Assembly: GCF_000308775.1 (NCBI RefSeq)
Contig: NZ_BAGJ01000001.1
Span: forward strand, 1-64,000
DNA from: Nocardia testacea NBRC 100365
GTDB lineage: Bacteria; Actinomycetota; Actinomycetes; Mycobacteriales; Mycobacteriaceae
Direction of reading: 5' to 3'
Length of the DNA stretch: 64,000 bases
In this document: in pieces, positions 1-8,158 of the stretch
Layout: every line of letters starts with the position of its first letter
How positions within the stretch are numbered: the stretch's first letter is position 1
Notes under the pieces: generated by a model
The model's database searches: none
The model's input: only the letters and a program-made list of their open reading frames with translations
Told to the model about the DNA's origin: nothing
Program-made: the position numbers and the translations under genes

Positions 1-82
1 ACTCCGGGACTCCGGGACTCCGGGACTCCGGGACTCCGGGACTCCGGGACTCCGGGACTCCGGGACTCCGGGACTCCGGGAC
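1..82. repeat. 8-bp tandem repeat (actccggg) x10, cut by left edge
   Basis: Ten exact head-to-tail copies of the octamer ACTCCGGG fill positions 1-80, followed by a partial AC. The array runs off the left edge, so its true length is unknown. It lies beyond the 3' end of rsmG, in what should be the rsmG-parA intergenic region. An 8-bp unit is not a multiple of three, so it is unlikely to encode protein. It could be a length-variable microsatellite. Confidence 0.95.
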
Positions 83-118
83 AGAGGATCCTCCATCCCG
101 CGGCCGGCGGCAACTGGA

Positions 119-134
119 TGTTTCCCGTGAAACA
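119..134. promoter_or_regulatory. parS-like centromere site (one mismatch)
   Basis: TGTTTCCCGTGAAACA matches the bacterial parS consensus TGTTTCACGTGAAACA at 15 of 16 positions. It sits between rsmG and the expected parA start. This is the usual location of an origin-proximal ParB site in actinobacteria. ParB binding itself is inferred. Confidence 0.75.
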
Positions 135-168
135 TCCGCTTGCCGCCGGCACCGCGGCGCGTCCGCTG

Positions 169-951
169 CTACTTGCGGCCGACGCGGCGCTCCGCCCGCG
201 CGGCCCGCTTGATGGACTTCTTCGGCGTGCGTTCCGCGCGGCTCAGCCGCTCCGCCGACAGGACCATGGTGGGGGTGGCGAGTATTCCGGAGCCGCATTC
301 CAGGACGGAGAAGTTTCCGGCCCCGGCCAGCTCGACCGCGGCGCGGTCGCGTTCCAGCTCCTCGACCACACTGGCCCCCTTGAGGGCGAGCATATGGCCG
401 TGCTCCCGAAGCAGCGGTATCGACCACTCGGCCAGTCGGGCCAGGGGAGCGACGGCCCGGGAGGTGACGACATCCGCGCCGCCCGCCTCTTGGATGACGC
501 CGGGCTGCTCCGCCCGGCCGCGTACCACGGTGACCGTGAGTCCGGCCGCGTCGATGAATTCCTTCAAGAAGACGGTGCGGCGAAGGAGTGGTTCCACTAG
601 GACGATACGGAGGTCCGGACGGGCCAGGGCGAGGGGAATTCCGGGCAGGCCGGCCCCGCTGCCGATATCGACCACGGAAGCGCCCTCGCCGATCAGTTCA
701 CCGACTACCGCACAATTGAGGATGTGCCGCTCCCATAGCCGCGGCACCTCCCGCGGGCCGATCAGTCCGCGCTCCACTCCGGCGGTAGCGAGTGCGGTCC
801 AGTAATCACGTGCCAACTCCAACCGGGCACCGAAGACGATCTCCGCTTCGGCCGGCGGCAGCGATTCCGGTGGGCCGGCCTCCGAATCGCCGAGATCTGG
901 TTTCACGTGAAACACCCTTCTGTGGTCGTGTCGACTCGCTGATATGAACAT
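169..951 (-). CDS. rsmG: 16S rRNA (guanine-N7) methyltransferase RsmG (GidB)
   Basis: RsmG methylates N7 of a guanine in the 530 loop of 16S rRNA (G527 in E. coli numbering) using SAM; loss gives low-level streptomycin resistance in many bacteria. The protein carries the SAM-binding motif [17 protein letters not shown] and a conserved VTSRAVAPL stretch, followed by a basic C-terminal tail. As drawn it is 260 residues from ATG at 951. A GTG at 915 would start the protein at FHVKP and give 248 residues, closer to mycobacterial homologues; neither start has a convincing ribosome binding site. It is the last visible gene of the rpmH-rnpA-yidD-yidC-jag-rsmG run. A strong hairpin separates it from jag, so it may be transcribed mainly from its own promoter. 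A parS site is embedded in its first codons. Confidence 0.95.
   Translation of the reverse strand: MFISASRHDHRRVFHVKPDLGDSEAGPPESLPPAEAEIVFGARLELARDYWTALATAGVERGLIGPREVPRLWERHILNCAVVGELIGEGASVVDIGSGAGLPGIPLALARPDLRIVLVEPLLRRTVFLKEFIDAAGLTVTVVRGRAEQPGVIQEAGGADVVTSRAVAPLARLAEWSIPLLREHGHMLALKGASVVEELERDRAAVELAGAGNFSVLECGSGILATPTMVLSAERLSRAERTPKKSIKRAARAERRVGRK
899..914. promoter_or_regulatory. parS site inside the 5' end of rsmG
   Basis: GGTTTCACGTGAAACA matches the parS consensus TGTTTCACGTGAAACA except for the first base. The 14-bp core GTTTCACGTGAAAC is perfect. On the minus strand it encodes the VFHVKP residues at the beginning of RsmG, so the centromere site and the coding sequence share bases. 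ParB is the expected ligand. Confidence 0.9.
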
Positions 952-1011
952 TCTCTATCGGCCCTCAACCGTAGTTGTCGCGGCACAGCGGCAAGGGAGG
1001 GATAGTGGAAA

Positions 1012-1049
1012 CGGGTAAGGCCCGGGTCCACGGACCCGGGCCTTACCCG
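1012..1049 (-). terminator. perfect 18-bp hairpin after jag
   Basis: An 18-bp perfect inverted repeat (arms 1012-1029 and 1032-1049) with a 2-nt centre lies 37 nt beyond the jag stop and before rsmG. It lacks a clear T tract, as is common in GC-rich actinobacteria, so whether it terminates or only attenuates read-through into rsmG is inferred. Confidence 0.75.
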
Positions 1050-1085
1050 ACCACTCGGCACCCGGCCAGCGCACGGGTCGCGGAC

Positions 1086-1631
1086 TCACTCCGGTACTAC
1101 AACCACCCGACGGTTCGGCTCGACGCCTTCGCTCTCGCTCGCGACACCCTCGATCGAGGCGACCGCGTCGTGCACGATCTTGCGCTCGAACGGAGTCATG
1201 GGGGCGAGCTCTTCGGGGGCTCCGGTCTGCAGGACACGCTGCGCGGCCGCGGCGCCGAGCGCACTCAGATCCGTGCGACGCTTGGCACGCCAGCCCGCCA
1301 CATCGAGCATGAGGCGACTGCGGATACCGGTCGACTGCTGCACCGCGAGCCGGGTGAGCTCCTGGAGCGCGTCGAGCACCTCGCCGCTGTGGCCGACCAG
1401 TTTGGTGAGGTCTTTGCCACCGTCGATACTCACCACCGCGCGGTCGCCTTCGACGTCGAGATCGATATCGCCGTCGAAGTCGAGCACGTCGAGCAGCTGT
1501 TCGAGGTAGTCGGCGGCGATCTCACCCTCTTCGATGAGCGCCTCCTCGGCGTCGCTCACCGCGTCGTCGGACTCGGTCTCCACGACGGTCGTGGATACGG
1601 TGGCGTCCCCACCTTCGGTCTCGAGAGTCAT
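1086..1631 (-). CDS. jag: Jag/KhpB-type R3H and KH domain RNA-binding protein
   Basis: This 181-residue protein is the Jag (SpoIIIJ-associated, KhpB-like) RNA-binding protein that follows yidC in most actinobacteria. The N-terminal third is very acidic and probably disordered. A KH-like region follows (around 60-125; the segment GKDLTKLVGHSGEVLDALQ resembles the GxxG loop). The C-terminal R3H domain includes APMTPFERKIVHDAV and ends in a basic NRRVVVVPE tail. The family binds single-stranded RNA and is linked to cell elongation and division. It is 77 nt downstream of yidC and probably co-transcribed with it. The start ATG at 1631 is preceded by a short purine-rich stretch. Confidence 0.93.
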   Translation of the reverse strand: MTLETEGGDATVSTTVVETESDDAVSDAEEALIEEGEIAADYLEQLLDVLDFDGDIDLDVEGDRAVVSIDGGKDLTKLVGHSGEVLDALQELTRLAVQQSTGIRSRLMLDVAGWRAKRRTDLSALGAAAAQRVLQTGAPEELAPMTPFERKIVHDAVASIEGVASESEGVEPNRRVVVVPE

Positions 1632-1708
1632 TTGTTTCCTTTATCTGCTCGCCGGACCCCGGCCTGCCCCGGCCGGGATCACGATCACAAGGGGTCTGGA
1701 GGAGTGGC

Positions 1709-2839
1709 TCAGCGCCGGCGCTTCTGATTGGCCCGGCCGCGGTTACCCGGTCGTTTCTGACCGCTCGACCGACGCTGGCCCGACTGTTTACCACCCGACT
1801 TTGTGGTCGGCTTCGCCGCTGCCGAACCGTTCGTTTCCGCCTTGCCGGTCTCCGCCGAATCGGAATGGGCCTCGCCGCCGGGTTTCACCGGCTTCTTCTT
1901 GATGTCGACGGGTTTGGCGCCGGGCTTGGGTGCGTTCTCGGCCTGTTTCGCTGCTTTGGCCTGACGCTTGGCTTCTTCTTCTTTGGCCATCCGGCCGAAA
2001 ACGAGGTGCTGCTGACCGTAGGTCCAGATGTTGTTGGAGACCCAGTAGAGAAGGATGGCGATCGGCAGGAAGGGGCCACCGACGAGCACACCGAACGGGA
2101 ACACCCACAGCGCGAGCTTGTTCATCAGCGCGGCCTGCGGGTTGGCTGCGGCTTCGGCGCTCTGGCGGGCCACCGAGGCCCGCGCGTTGAAGTGGGTGGC
2201 GATCGCGGCAATGATCATCAGCGGGATCGCGACCGCGGCGATGCTGACCTTGCTCGGGACACCGCCGTAGTCCGCGAAGGCCAGCAGCTCGTCGGCCGGT
2301 GCGGTGATGAACGCCGAGATCGGCGCGCCGAAGATACGGGCACTCAGGAAGGACTGCACATCGTCGGCGTTGAAGACGTAGTTCGGAGTGTGCGCGTTGG
2401 TGTACGGATCCATCCCGAGCTGGCCGAAGCCATGACCGGTCCGGTTGAACGAACGCAGCACGTGGAACAGACCGAGGAACACCGGCACCTGGGCCAGGAT
2501 CGGCAGGCAACCCATGAGCGGGTTGAAGCCGTGATCCTTCTGCAGCTTCTGCATCTCCAGCGCCATCTTCTGGCGGTCGTTCTTGTACTTCTTCTGCAGC
2601 TCTTTGATCTGCGGCTGCAGTTCCTGCATCTGCTTGGTGGTACGCACCTGTCTCACGAACGGCCTGTAGAGCACCAAACGCAGCGTGAAGACGAGGAACA
2701 CCACGGACAGCGCCCAGGAAAGGCCGTTGTCCGCCCCGAAGGCGAAGCCGAAGACCCGGTGCCAGAACCAGAGGATCCAGGACACCGGATAATAGATGAA
2801 ATCGAGCACGGCTCTATGCACTCCCGTCGGTAGTGTCAC
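1709..2839 (-). CDS. yidC: Membrane protein insertase YidC
   Basis: YidC inserts inner-membrane proteins with or without SecYEG. The sequence has the actinobacterial form: a membrane anchor starting [16 protein letters not shown], a cytoplasmic basic coiled loop rich in K and Q after [16 protein letters not shown], several membrane spans ([39 protein letters not shown]) and a very basic C-terminal tail of about 100 residues. The longest frame starts at GTG 2839 and overlaps the end of yidD. A GTG at 2809, preceded by GGAG, would start the protein at LDFIYYPVS as in homologues and is my preferred real start. The lysine/arginine-rich tail (ending [12 protein letters not shown]) may contact ribosomes. 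Confidence 0.96.
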   Translation of the reverse strand: MTLPTGVHRAVLDFIYYPVSWILWFWHRVFGFAFGADNGLSWALSVVFLVFTLRLVLYRPFVRQVRTTKQMQELQPQIKELQKKYKNDRQKMALEMQKLQKDHGFNPLMGCLPILAQVPVFLGLFHVLRSFNRTGHGFGQLGMDPYTNAHTPNYVFNADDVQSFLSARIFGAPISAFITAPADELLAFADYGGVPSKVSIAAVAIPLMIIAAIATHFNARASVARQSAEAAANPQAALMNKLALWVFPFGVLVGGPFLPIAILLYWVSNNIWTYGQQHLVFGRMAKEEEAKRQAKAAKQAENAPKPGAKPVDIKKKPVKPGGEAHSDSAETGKAETNGSAAAKPTTKSGGKQSGQRRSSGQKRPGNRGRANQKRRR

Positions 2840-3161
2840 CGATCACCGCATGCGGTGATCCCTTACAAGCTTCGGTCCGCGGATCGTCGTGGTCGACGTT
2901 GCGCCGCCGCTCCGGTACGGGATCCCACCCACCAGGGTGCCAGGGGGCGCATTTGGCCAGTCGCACGGCCGTCAGTCCGAGACCGATCACCAGCCCGCGG
3001 GTGCGCAGTGCCGTGACCGCGTACTCACTACAGGTGGGGGTGAACCGGCACACCGGCATGCGAGTGGGGGAGACGTAGGTCCGGTACAGCTCGATCGAGA
3101 AGATCAGAATATTCGCGGGCCACCGGCGGACGGTCGCCGCGTACGCGCCCAGCGCGCTCAT
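2814..3161 (-). CDS. yidD: Membrane protein insertion efficiency factor YidD
   Basis: A 115-residue YidD family protein. The conserved core is [22 protein letters not shown] and [13 protein letters not shown], with the three cysteines typical of the family. An N-terminal amphipathic or membrane segment ([12 protein letters not shown]) precedes it. YidD assists insertion of membrane proteins with YidC. Its start overlaps the end of rnpA by 4 nt and its end overlaps the longest yidC frame, a classic rnpA-yidD-yidC arrangement implying translational coupling. The C-terminal tail of about 35 residues after the core is hydrophilic and poorly conserved. Confidence 0.95.
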   Translation of the reverse strand: MSALGAYAATVRRWPANILIFSIELYRTYVSPTRMPVCRFTPTCSEYAVTALRTRGLVIGLGLTAVRLAKCAPWHPGGWDPVPERRRNVDHDDPRTEACKGSPHAVIGDTTDGSA

Positions 3162-3565
3162 CGCGACGCACCCCGGCCGGCCGTCACGGACGATAGGACA
3201 CCGAGCTTGCGCAACCCGCTGCGCAGCTGGCGGCTCAGCTCGCCGCTGCCGGCGGCGGCGGCACCGGGAAGTGCGCGGATCACGATATCCACCTCGGCGG
3301 GGATGTCGGCGGTCAGTTCTGCACAGATATGACGCAGGCGGCGGGCCGTGCGGTGCCGTACGACCGCGTTGCCCACCGCCTTGCTGACGATCAGCCCGAA
3401 TCGCGGACCGCCGAATCGAACCGGCGCGTCGCGCAGTGCCGAGTCGGATTCGGCCGGATCGGTCAGCACATGGACGACCAGGTCCCGATTTCCCGTTCGC
3501 CGACCACGCCGTACCGTTCGGGAGAAATCGGCACGGTGGTGCAGCCGGTGCGGCTCAGGAAGCAC
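3158..3565 (-). CDS. rnpA: Ribonuclease P protein component
   Basis: RnpA is the basic protein subunit of RNase P, which with the rnpB RNA removes 5' leaders of pre-tRNAs. The 135-residue protein starts MLPEPHRL and contains the family signature around FGLIVSKAVGNAVVRHRTARRL, the RNR-like RNA-binding motif. N-terminal RRADF-like residues (HHRADFSRTVRRG) match the family start. It lies 105 nt downstream of rpmH on the same strand, the standard rpmH-rnpA pair, and overlaps yidD. Confidence 0.96.
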   Translation of the reverse strand: MLPEPHRLHHRADFSRTVRRGRRTGNRDLVVHVLTDPAESDSALRDAPVRFGGPRFGLIVSKAVGNAVVRHRTARRLRHICAELTADIPAEVDIVIRALPGAAAAGSGELSRQLRSGLRKLGVLSSVTAGRGASR

Positions 3566-3670
3566 CCGGACGCCCGAGGCTCGTCGAAGCCGCCGCTGCG
3601 GTGTAGCTACCGGCGGCGTGGGTTACGGGGTTCGGCGGACCCGGCATCGGACACCGAATTCGACGGGGAA

Positions 3671-3814
3671 TCAGGCGGTGAGGGTGCCGCGGCCCTTACG
3701 GCGGCGCGCGGAAACGATAGCGCGGCCCGCACGGGTCCGCATCCGGAGACGGAAACCGTGGACCCGCGCCCGACGACGGTTGTTCGGCTGGAACGTCCGC
3801 TTGCCCTTGGCCAC
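3671..3814 (-). CDS. rpmH: 50S ribosomal protein L34
   Basis: A 47-residue, highly basic protein starting [20 protein letters not shown] and ending KGRGTLTA, the full L34 sequence. GTG start at 3814 with GAGGAG 8 nt upstream. It is the first gene of the leftward rpmH-rnpA-yidD-yidC run and is divergent from dnaA. Confidence 0.98.
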   Translation of the reverse strand: MAKGKRTFQPNNRRRARVHGFRLRMRTRAGRAIVSARRRKGRGTLTA

Positions 3815-4392
3815 GGTCAACACTCCTCGAATTGGTGGGCGCCCTACGGCACCCGAAGCTTTTCGGTGATTCTGGCGATGTCTGCCCGGCGCCGCGGTCC
3901 TGGCGAACGGTCAGCACAGAACGGTCACCACGCCGGGGGGTGACTGTACGAGAGTACTTATCCGGTTCTACCGGGTCAAACTCGGCCCCCGGGTCGTGGC
4001 GGACCCGGGAACGTCGGCCGATCCCGGACCCCGGCCCGCGGTGGCGATGATCACCATGCGATCGTGGGGCGCGTAGAGGGGTGCAGGTCGGGCGCTCACG
4101 GCCGACCCGCGCACAGCGCGGGACCGCGGGTGGTGGTCCGCTGAGATTGTCCCCACCTGTGGATAATTGTGTGGAAATACCCTGTGAATGGCATATTCGT
4201 AGGGCCGAAGGTGCCACGCCGCAGCCGGAAGATCGGGGATTCCGGGCAGCGTCCCCGGGCACCGTATCCACGGGGATACGGCAGATCGGTGGTGCGGACG
4301 TATGCGGTGTCACTGGGACGAACCAGTACAGTAGACGCACCGCGAGCCCCGGACGTCTGCGCCGAGCAACCGACTCCCGGGGAGGACACTGG
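3815..4392. promoter_or_regulatory. rpmH-dnaA divergent intergenic region with DnaA boxes
   Basis: This 578-bp gap holds the divergent promoters of rpmH and dnaA. A perfect DnaA box TTATCCACA lies on the minus strand at 4158-4166. Next to it are weaker matches (TTGTCCCCA at 4148-4156, and a GTATCCACG around 4264). The density of boxes is far lower than downstream in oriC, so autoregulation of dnaA is a more likely role than initiation. I see no convincing -35/-10 pair; TACAGT at 4327-4332 is a possible dnaA -10. Confidence 0.7.
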
Positions 4393-6624
4393 ATGGACGA
4401 CGAGCAGAACGTACTGGCCACAGTGTGGCCGGAGGTGGTCGCGGAGTTGACCACCGGTTCGCCCGACGGCGCTATCGGCGCGGTGACCCGAGCTCAGCAG
4501 GCGTGGCTCAAGCTGGTCAAACCGTTGATGGTCGTCCAGGGTTTCGCGCTGCTCTCGGTGCCCTCCTCACTCGCTCAGGAAGCCATCGAACGGGACCTGC
4601 GTGAACCCATTCTCCGGTCACTCGGCCGTCGGCTCGGGCCACAGGTGGAAGGTCTGGGGGTCCGGATAGCCGCACCCCTGCCCACCGGCGCCGACAACGG
4701 TCCCGCCCGGCACGCCCGGATGACCAGCCGGCCCGAGCCGCCCGCCCGGTCCGAGCATTTCGGCAACGGCCGGGCCCGGCCGGGTCCCTCCACTTTTCCC
4801 GCGACCGACCCCTCTTTTCCCGCGATCGGTCCGGCCGAGGCCCTGCGCGATTCCGAGGGCGGTGAATACCCGGGCCGCGGATACCAGCCCGACCCCGGCT
4901 TCCCGCACCCCGCGGAAGTCCCCGGCGAGCCGCGTTTCCCCGGCCGCGGCTTCTCGCATGAGGCCGAACTACCCCTGACCGGCGAATTGCCCCGCAATCC
5001 GACGCTGCCGCGCGGCACCGATCCGCTGCCGGGGGAGGCGCCGCGCCGGCCCGGCCTGCCCGAACTGCCGCACGGCGGAAGCTTTCCGTCCGATCCCGCA
5101 CTACCCCGGGAAACCGAGGATCCGATACGGGATCCCTACCCGGCGCCACGGTCCTACCCGCGCGAGTACCCACCGGCCACGGAATATCCGCGGGACAACG
5201 GCTACGAGCGGGACCGGGAATATCCGCCCGCGGAGTACCTGGACCCCTATGCGGGCAGCCGCGGCGATATCGCCGACCCGGTGACCAACGGCCGGGAGCG
5301 TGGTGCGCCGTCGGTCCGCGACGGCGGACCCGAAATGGATCCGATCCTCCCGCCGCGCCACGCCGCCCGGCCCGCTCAGGAAACTCTGTTCGCACCCGAT
5401 CTCGCCCCCGGCGATCTCGCGCCGCGGGACGAGGTCCGCGATACCGACCGCGACAGTCTGCGCGAGAGCGTGCGCGACCCAGGGGTCGATCCGGAACCCG
5501 ACGTGCACCTCGAGGACGAGAAGGTGGTGAACGTCCGGGACTCCTGGCCCACCTTCTTCGCGAAGTCCCCCGGCGCCGGGGATACGGCGAAGCCGTCGGC
5601 CAGCCTGAACGCCAAGTACACCTTCGAGACCTTCGTCATCGGCGCGTCCAACCGTTTCGCGCACGCCGCGGCCGTCGCCATCGCCGAAGCCCCGGCCCGC
5701 GCCTACAACCCGCTGTTCGTCTGGGGGGCGTCGGGTCTGGGCAAGACTCATCTGCTGCATGCCGCCGGTCACTACGCCCAGCGGCTCTTCCCCGGGATGC
5801 GGGTCAAATACGTCTCCACCGAGGAATTCACCAACGACTTCATCAACAGTTTGCGCGACGACCGCAAGGTGGCGTTCAAGCGCCGCTACCGGGAGACCGA
5901 CATCCTGCTGGTGGACGATATCCAGTTCATCGAGGGCAAAGAAGGTATCCAGGAAGAGTTCTTCCACACCTTCAACACCCTGCACAACGCGAACAAGCAG
6001 ATCGTGGTGTCCTCGGACCGGCCGCCCAAACAGCTGGCCACGCTGGAGGAACGCCTGCGAACCCGCTTCGAGTGGGGTCTGATCACCGACGTGCAGCCGC
6101 CCGAGTTGGAGACGCGGATCGCGATTCTGCGCAAGAAGGCGCGCATGGATCGCCTCGATGTGCCGCACGACGTCCTGGAACTCATCGCCAGCCGGGTGGA
6201 ACGCAATATCCGTGAGCTCGAGGGCGCCCTGATCCGGGTGACGGCTTTCGCGTCGTTGAACGGGCAGCCGCTGGATCAATCGGTGGCCGAGGTGGTGCTG
6301 CGCGACCTCATGCCCGAATCACAGGATGTGGAGATCACCGCGTCGACGATCATGGGCGTCACGGCCGAGTACTTCAACACCTCGATGGACGAACTGACCG
6401 GCCCGGGTAAGGCCCGCCCGCTCGCCCAGGCCCGGCAGATCGCCATGTACCTCTGCCGGGAACTCACCGATCTGTCCCTGCCCAAGATCGGTCAGGCGTT
6501 CGGGCGCGACCATACGACGGTCATGTACGCGGAGAAGAAAGTCCGCAAGGAGATGTCGGAGCGCCGCCGGGTATACGACCAGGTCCAGGAGCTCACCGCA
6601 CGGATCAAACAGCGCTCCCGCTGA
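4393..6624 (+). CDS. dnaA: Chromosomal replication initiator DnaA with oversized linker
   Basis: DnaA binds DnaA boxes at oriC, forms an ATP-dependent filament and opens the duplex. ATG at 4393 follows GGGGAGG by about 8 nt and starts [15 protein letters not shown], the usual actinobacterial N-terminus; the reading frame stays open further upstream but that part is not family-like. The 743 residues divide into domain I (about 1-95), a very long domain II (about 100-400), the AAA+ domain III (from about 403; Walker [10 protein letters not shown] near 445, Walker [10 protein letters not shown] near 504) and domain IV with the box-binding signature [12 protein letters not shown] near 706. M. tuberculosis DnaA is about 507 residues, so the extra length is all in domain II, which is rich in P, R, D, E, G and Y and clearly disordered. 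Domains I, III and IV look intact. Confidence 0.98.
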   Translation: MDDEQNVLATVWPEVVAELTTGSPDGAIGAVTRAQQAWLKLVKPLMVVQGFALLSVPSSLAQEAIERDLREPILRSLGRRLGPQVEGLGVRIAAPLPTGADNGPARHARMTSRPEPPARSEHFGNGRARPGPSTFPATDPSFPAIGPAEALRDSEGGEYPGRGYQPDPGFPHPAEVPGEPRFPGRGFSHEAELPLTGELPRNPTLPRGTDPLPGEAPRRPGLPELPHGGSFPSDPALPRETEDPIRDPYPAPRSYPREYPPATEYPRDNGYERDREYPPAEYLDPYAGSRGDIADPVTNGRERGAPSVRDGGPEMDPILPPRHAARPAQETLFAPDLAPGDLAPRDEVRDTDRDSLRESVRDPGVDPEPDVHLEDEKVVNVRDSWPTFFAKSPGAGDTAKPSASLNAKYTFETFVIGASNRFAHAAAVAIAEAPARAYNPLFVWGASGLGKTHLLHAAGHYAQRLFPGMRVKYVSTEEFTNDFINSLRDDRKVAFKRRYRETDILLVDDIQFIEGKEGIQEEFFHTFNTLHNANKQIVVSSDRPPKQLATLEERLRTRFEWGLITDVQPPELETRIAILRKKARMDRLDVPHDVLELIASRVERNIRELEGALIRVTAFASLNGQPLDQSVAEVVLRDLMPESQDVEITASTIMGVTAEYFNTSMDELTGPGKARPLAQARQIAMYLCRELTDLSLPKIGQAFGRDHTTVMYAEKKVRKEMSERRRVYDQVQELTARIKQRSR

Positions 6625-6710
6625 CCGTCGCGTCCGCGCGGCGGCCGGGACGCCCCGGGAGGCGGAGCCGAAGCACGTGCGGCCGACGGTTCGGGGGAAG
6701 GGGAGCAGGG

Positions 6711-7292
6711 ATGCCGTTCACCGGACTGCCGGCGACCGCGGCATGGTCGCATCAGGACGCCCGGTCGGGCTTCGAGGTGGTCCACCTGCGGCAAGAGGAC
6801 GACGGCTGTCGTATGGACGGCTGCACCACCGCCGTCGAGGGTGATCAGGCCTGGTTCGTGCACTACGAGATCACAGTCGATCCGGGCTGGGCGACCCGTA
6901 CCGCGCGCATCACCGGCCGGTCGGCGGCCGGGTGGCATACGGTGTTGCTCGAATCCACCGGCGCCGGACGGTGGCTGGTCGACGGTGCGGAGGCGCCGTA
7001 TCTGGACGGCTGCCTCGATGTGGACCTGGAATCGTCGGCGATGACGAATATGTTGCCGGTGCACCGCCTGGAGCTGCCTGTGGGCTGCCGGGCCGCGGCA
7101 CCCGCGGCCTACGTTCGCGCGACCGACCTCTCTGTCGCACGTCTGGAACAGGAATACCGCCGCACCGCCGACGATGGCACCCGGCACCGCTACGACTACT
7201 CCGCGCCCGCATTCGATTTCGCCTGCCGCTTGGTCTACGACACCTCGGGCCTCGTGCTGAGCTATCCGGGGATCGCCACCCGCTTCGCCTGA
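6711..7292 (+). CDS. Putative glycolipid-binding (Glycolipid_bind family) protein
   Basis: This 193-residue protein looks like the putative glycolipid-binding family (Pfam Glycolipid_bind). Recognisable pieces are a GCRMDG turn, VHYEITVDPGWATRTARI, LDGCLDVDLESSAMTNMLPVHRL, AYVRATDLSVARLEQEY, and a final LVLSYPGIATRF. It has no signal peptide or membrane segment and is predicted cytoplasmic. The biochemical role of the family is not established. ATG at 6711 follows a purine-rich AGGGGAGCAGGG. It lies 86 nt after dnaA on the same strand and separates dnaA from the oriC box cluster, a place usually without a gene, so it looks like an insertion. Codon use is GC-rich like its neighbours. Confidence 0.8.
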   Translation: MPFTGLPATAAWSHQDARSGFEVVHLRQEDDGCRMDGCTTAVEGDQAWFVHYEITVDPGWATRTARITGRSAAGWHTVLLESTGAGRWLVDGAEAPYLDGCLDVDLESSAMTNMLPVHRLELPVGCRAAAPAAYVRATDLSVARLEQEYRRTADDGTRHRYDYSAPAFDFACRLVYDTSGLVLSYPGIATRFA

Positions 7293-7853
7293 GCTGCCCT
7301 CACCACGCCGGGGATTCGTAGGTCCGCCTCCGAGCCGTGGCGTGTAGGTGCCAGGGGCTGTACGGCCGCCGCGGCGGGACCGGTGGCCCGGTTGTCGAGC
7401 TGCCTCATCCGGCCATCGAGGCGGCTCTGACACCATGCGTGACCCGGGGTCATCGGCCGGCCATCGATCCGAGCCGCCCGGATCCGCCGGTCCGGCGGCG
7501 GACACTCTCCGGTCCTGAAGATCTCTGGCTCGCCGCAGGCCGGAACCGGAAGCCGTTCCGCCACAATCCGCTTGGCGATCCGGACGAATGCCCCGTTCTC
7601 CCGCAGCTGTCGCCGGATCCGATGGACCTCGGCGTGTCGGAAGCATCCACAGGTACTTCGCTAACAGCCTGTGGAGCCTTTGAACTGCGGTTTTGCCGTA
7701 TCCACACCTGTGGATTCCCCAGGTTGTCCACTGGTCCGTCCACAGGATCGGTGGGGGGCTGGGGGCAAGTTGTCCACATGCTGCTTATCCACAGTTTCCA
7801 CAGGCTATTTCGTCCACAGCTACTGAACAGCGATGTTTCGGTCAGAGGGTTGG

Positions 7854-7904
7854 GGACAACCTGTGGATTCCTCGAGGAATCCTCGAGGAATCCACAGGTT
7901 GTCC
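7854..7904. repeat. perfect 51-bp palindrome in oriC
   Basis: Two 25-bp arms (7854-7878 and 7880-7904) are exact reverse complements around a single A at 7879. Each arm contains a GAATCCACA DnaA-like box (minus strand 7862-7870, plus strand 7888-7896) and a TTGTCC outer motif. The centre holds two overlapping CTCGAG steps separated by 10 bp. The palindrome could extrude as a cruciform or present two symmetric DnaA arrays. Confidence 0.97.
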
Positions 7905-8076
7905 ACCGATCCATGCACAGTGTGCACAACTGGCCGGAATCTGGGGACCGAGTTGGGGACGCACTGTGGACGCGGTGTGGACAACAAAACCTGTCCACAG
8001 CCGCCGTCGATTCATCCTCGAGTTATCCCCTGGCCATCCACAGGCGGACACGCAGTGTGACCTGGTAAAACGAGCG

Positions 8077-8147
8077 GAATCCACAGTTTCCACAGGGCCT
8101 ATTACTACTCCTGTTCTTCATCTAGAAAATTTCTCTTCAAAACAGGT
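8077..8147. other. candidate DNA unwinding element with DnaA-trio-like motif
   Basis: Two abutting boxes (GAATCCACA 8077-8085, GTTTCCACA 8086-8094) are followed by a GC-rich GGGCC, then TTA-CTA-CTC at 8102-8110. After that comes a stretch to 8147 that is roughly 70% A+T, in a chromosome near 68% G+C. The order box, GC-rich spacer, trinucleotide repeats (3'-AAT-GAT-GAG-5' on the opposite strand), AT-rich DNA matches the basal unwinding system described in Bacillus. A perfect minus-strand TTGTCCACA closes it at 8150-8158. Function is inferred from this layout. Confidence 0.7.
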
Positions 8148-8158
8148 TGTGTGGACAA

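Larger units (their letters stand above)
7643..8158. other. oriC: cluster of DnaA boxes between dnaA and dnaN
   Basis: About 20 DnaA-box-like 9-mers crowd 7643-8158. Perfect TTGTCCACA boxes are at 7770-7778 (+), 7976-7984 (-) and 8150-8158 (-). A perfect TTATCCACA is at 7785-7793 (+). One- or two-mismatch boxes are at 7698-7706, 7724-7732, 7736-7744, 7794-7802, 7810-7818, 7888-7896, 7899-7907, 7921-7929, 7965-7973, 7991-7999, 8034-8042, 8077-8085 and 8086-8094. TTGTCCACA is the preferred box in actinobacteria. The position between dnaA and dnaN and the AT-rich right end identify this as the origin. A perfect 51-bp palindrome sits in the middle. Confidence 0.93.

Noticed and set aside
3940-3970. 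Additional DnaA box (CTTATCCGG) upstream of dnaA
   Set aside because: Differs from the consensus at the essential CCACA end.
4081-4392. Upstream extension of dnaA by 104 codons
   Set aside because: The extension is not DnaA-like, crosses a DnaA box region, and ATG 4393 has a strong ribosome binding site and the conserved N-terminus.
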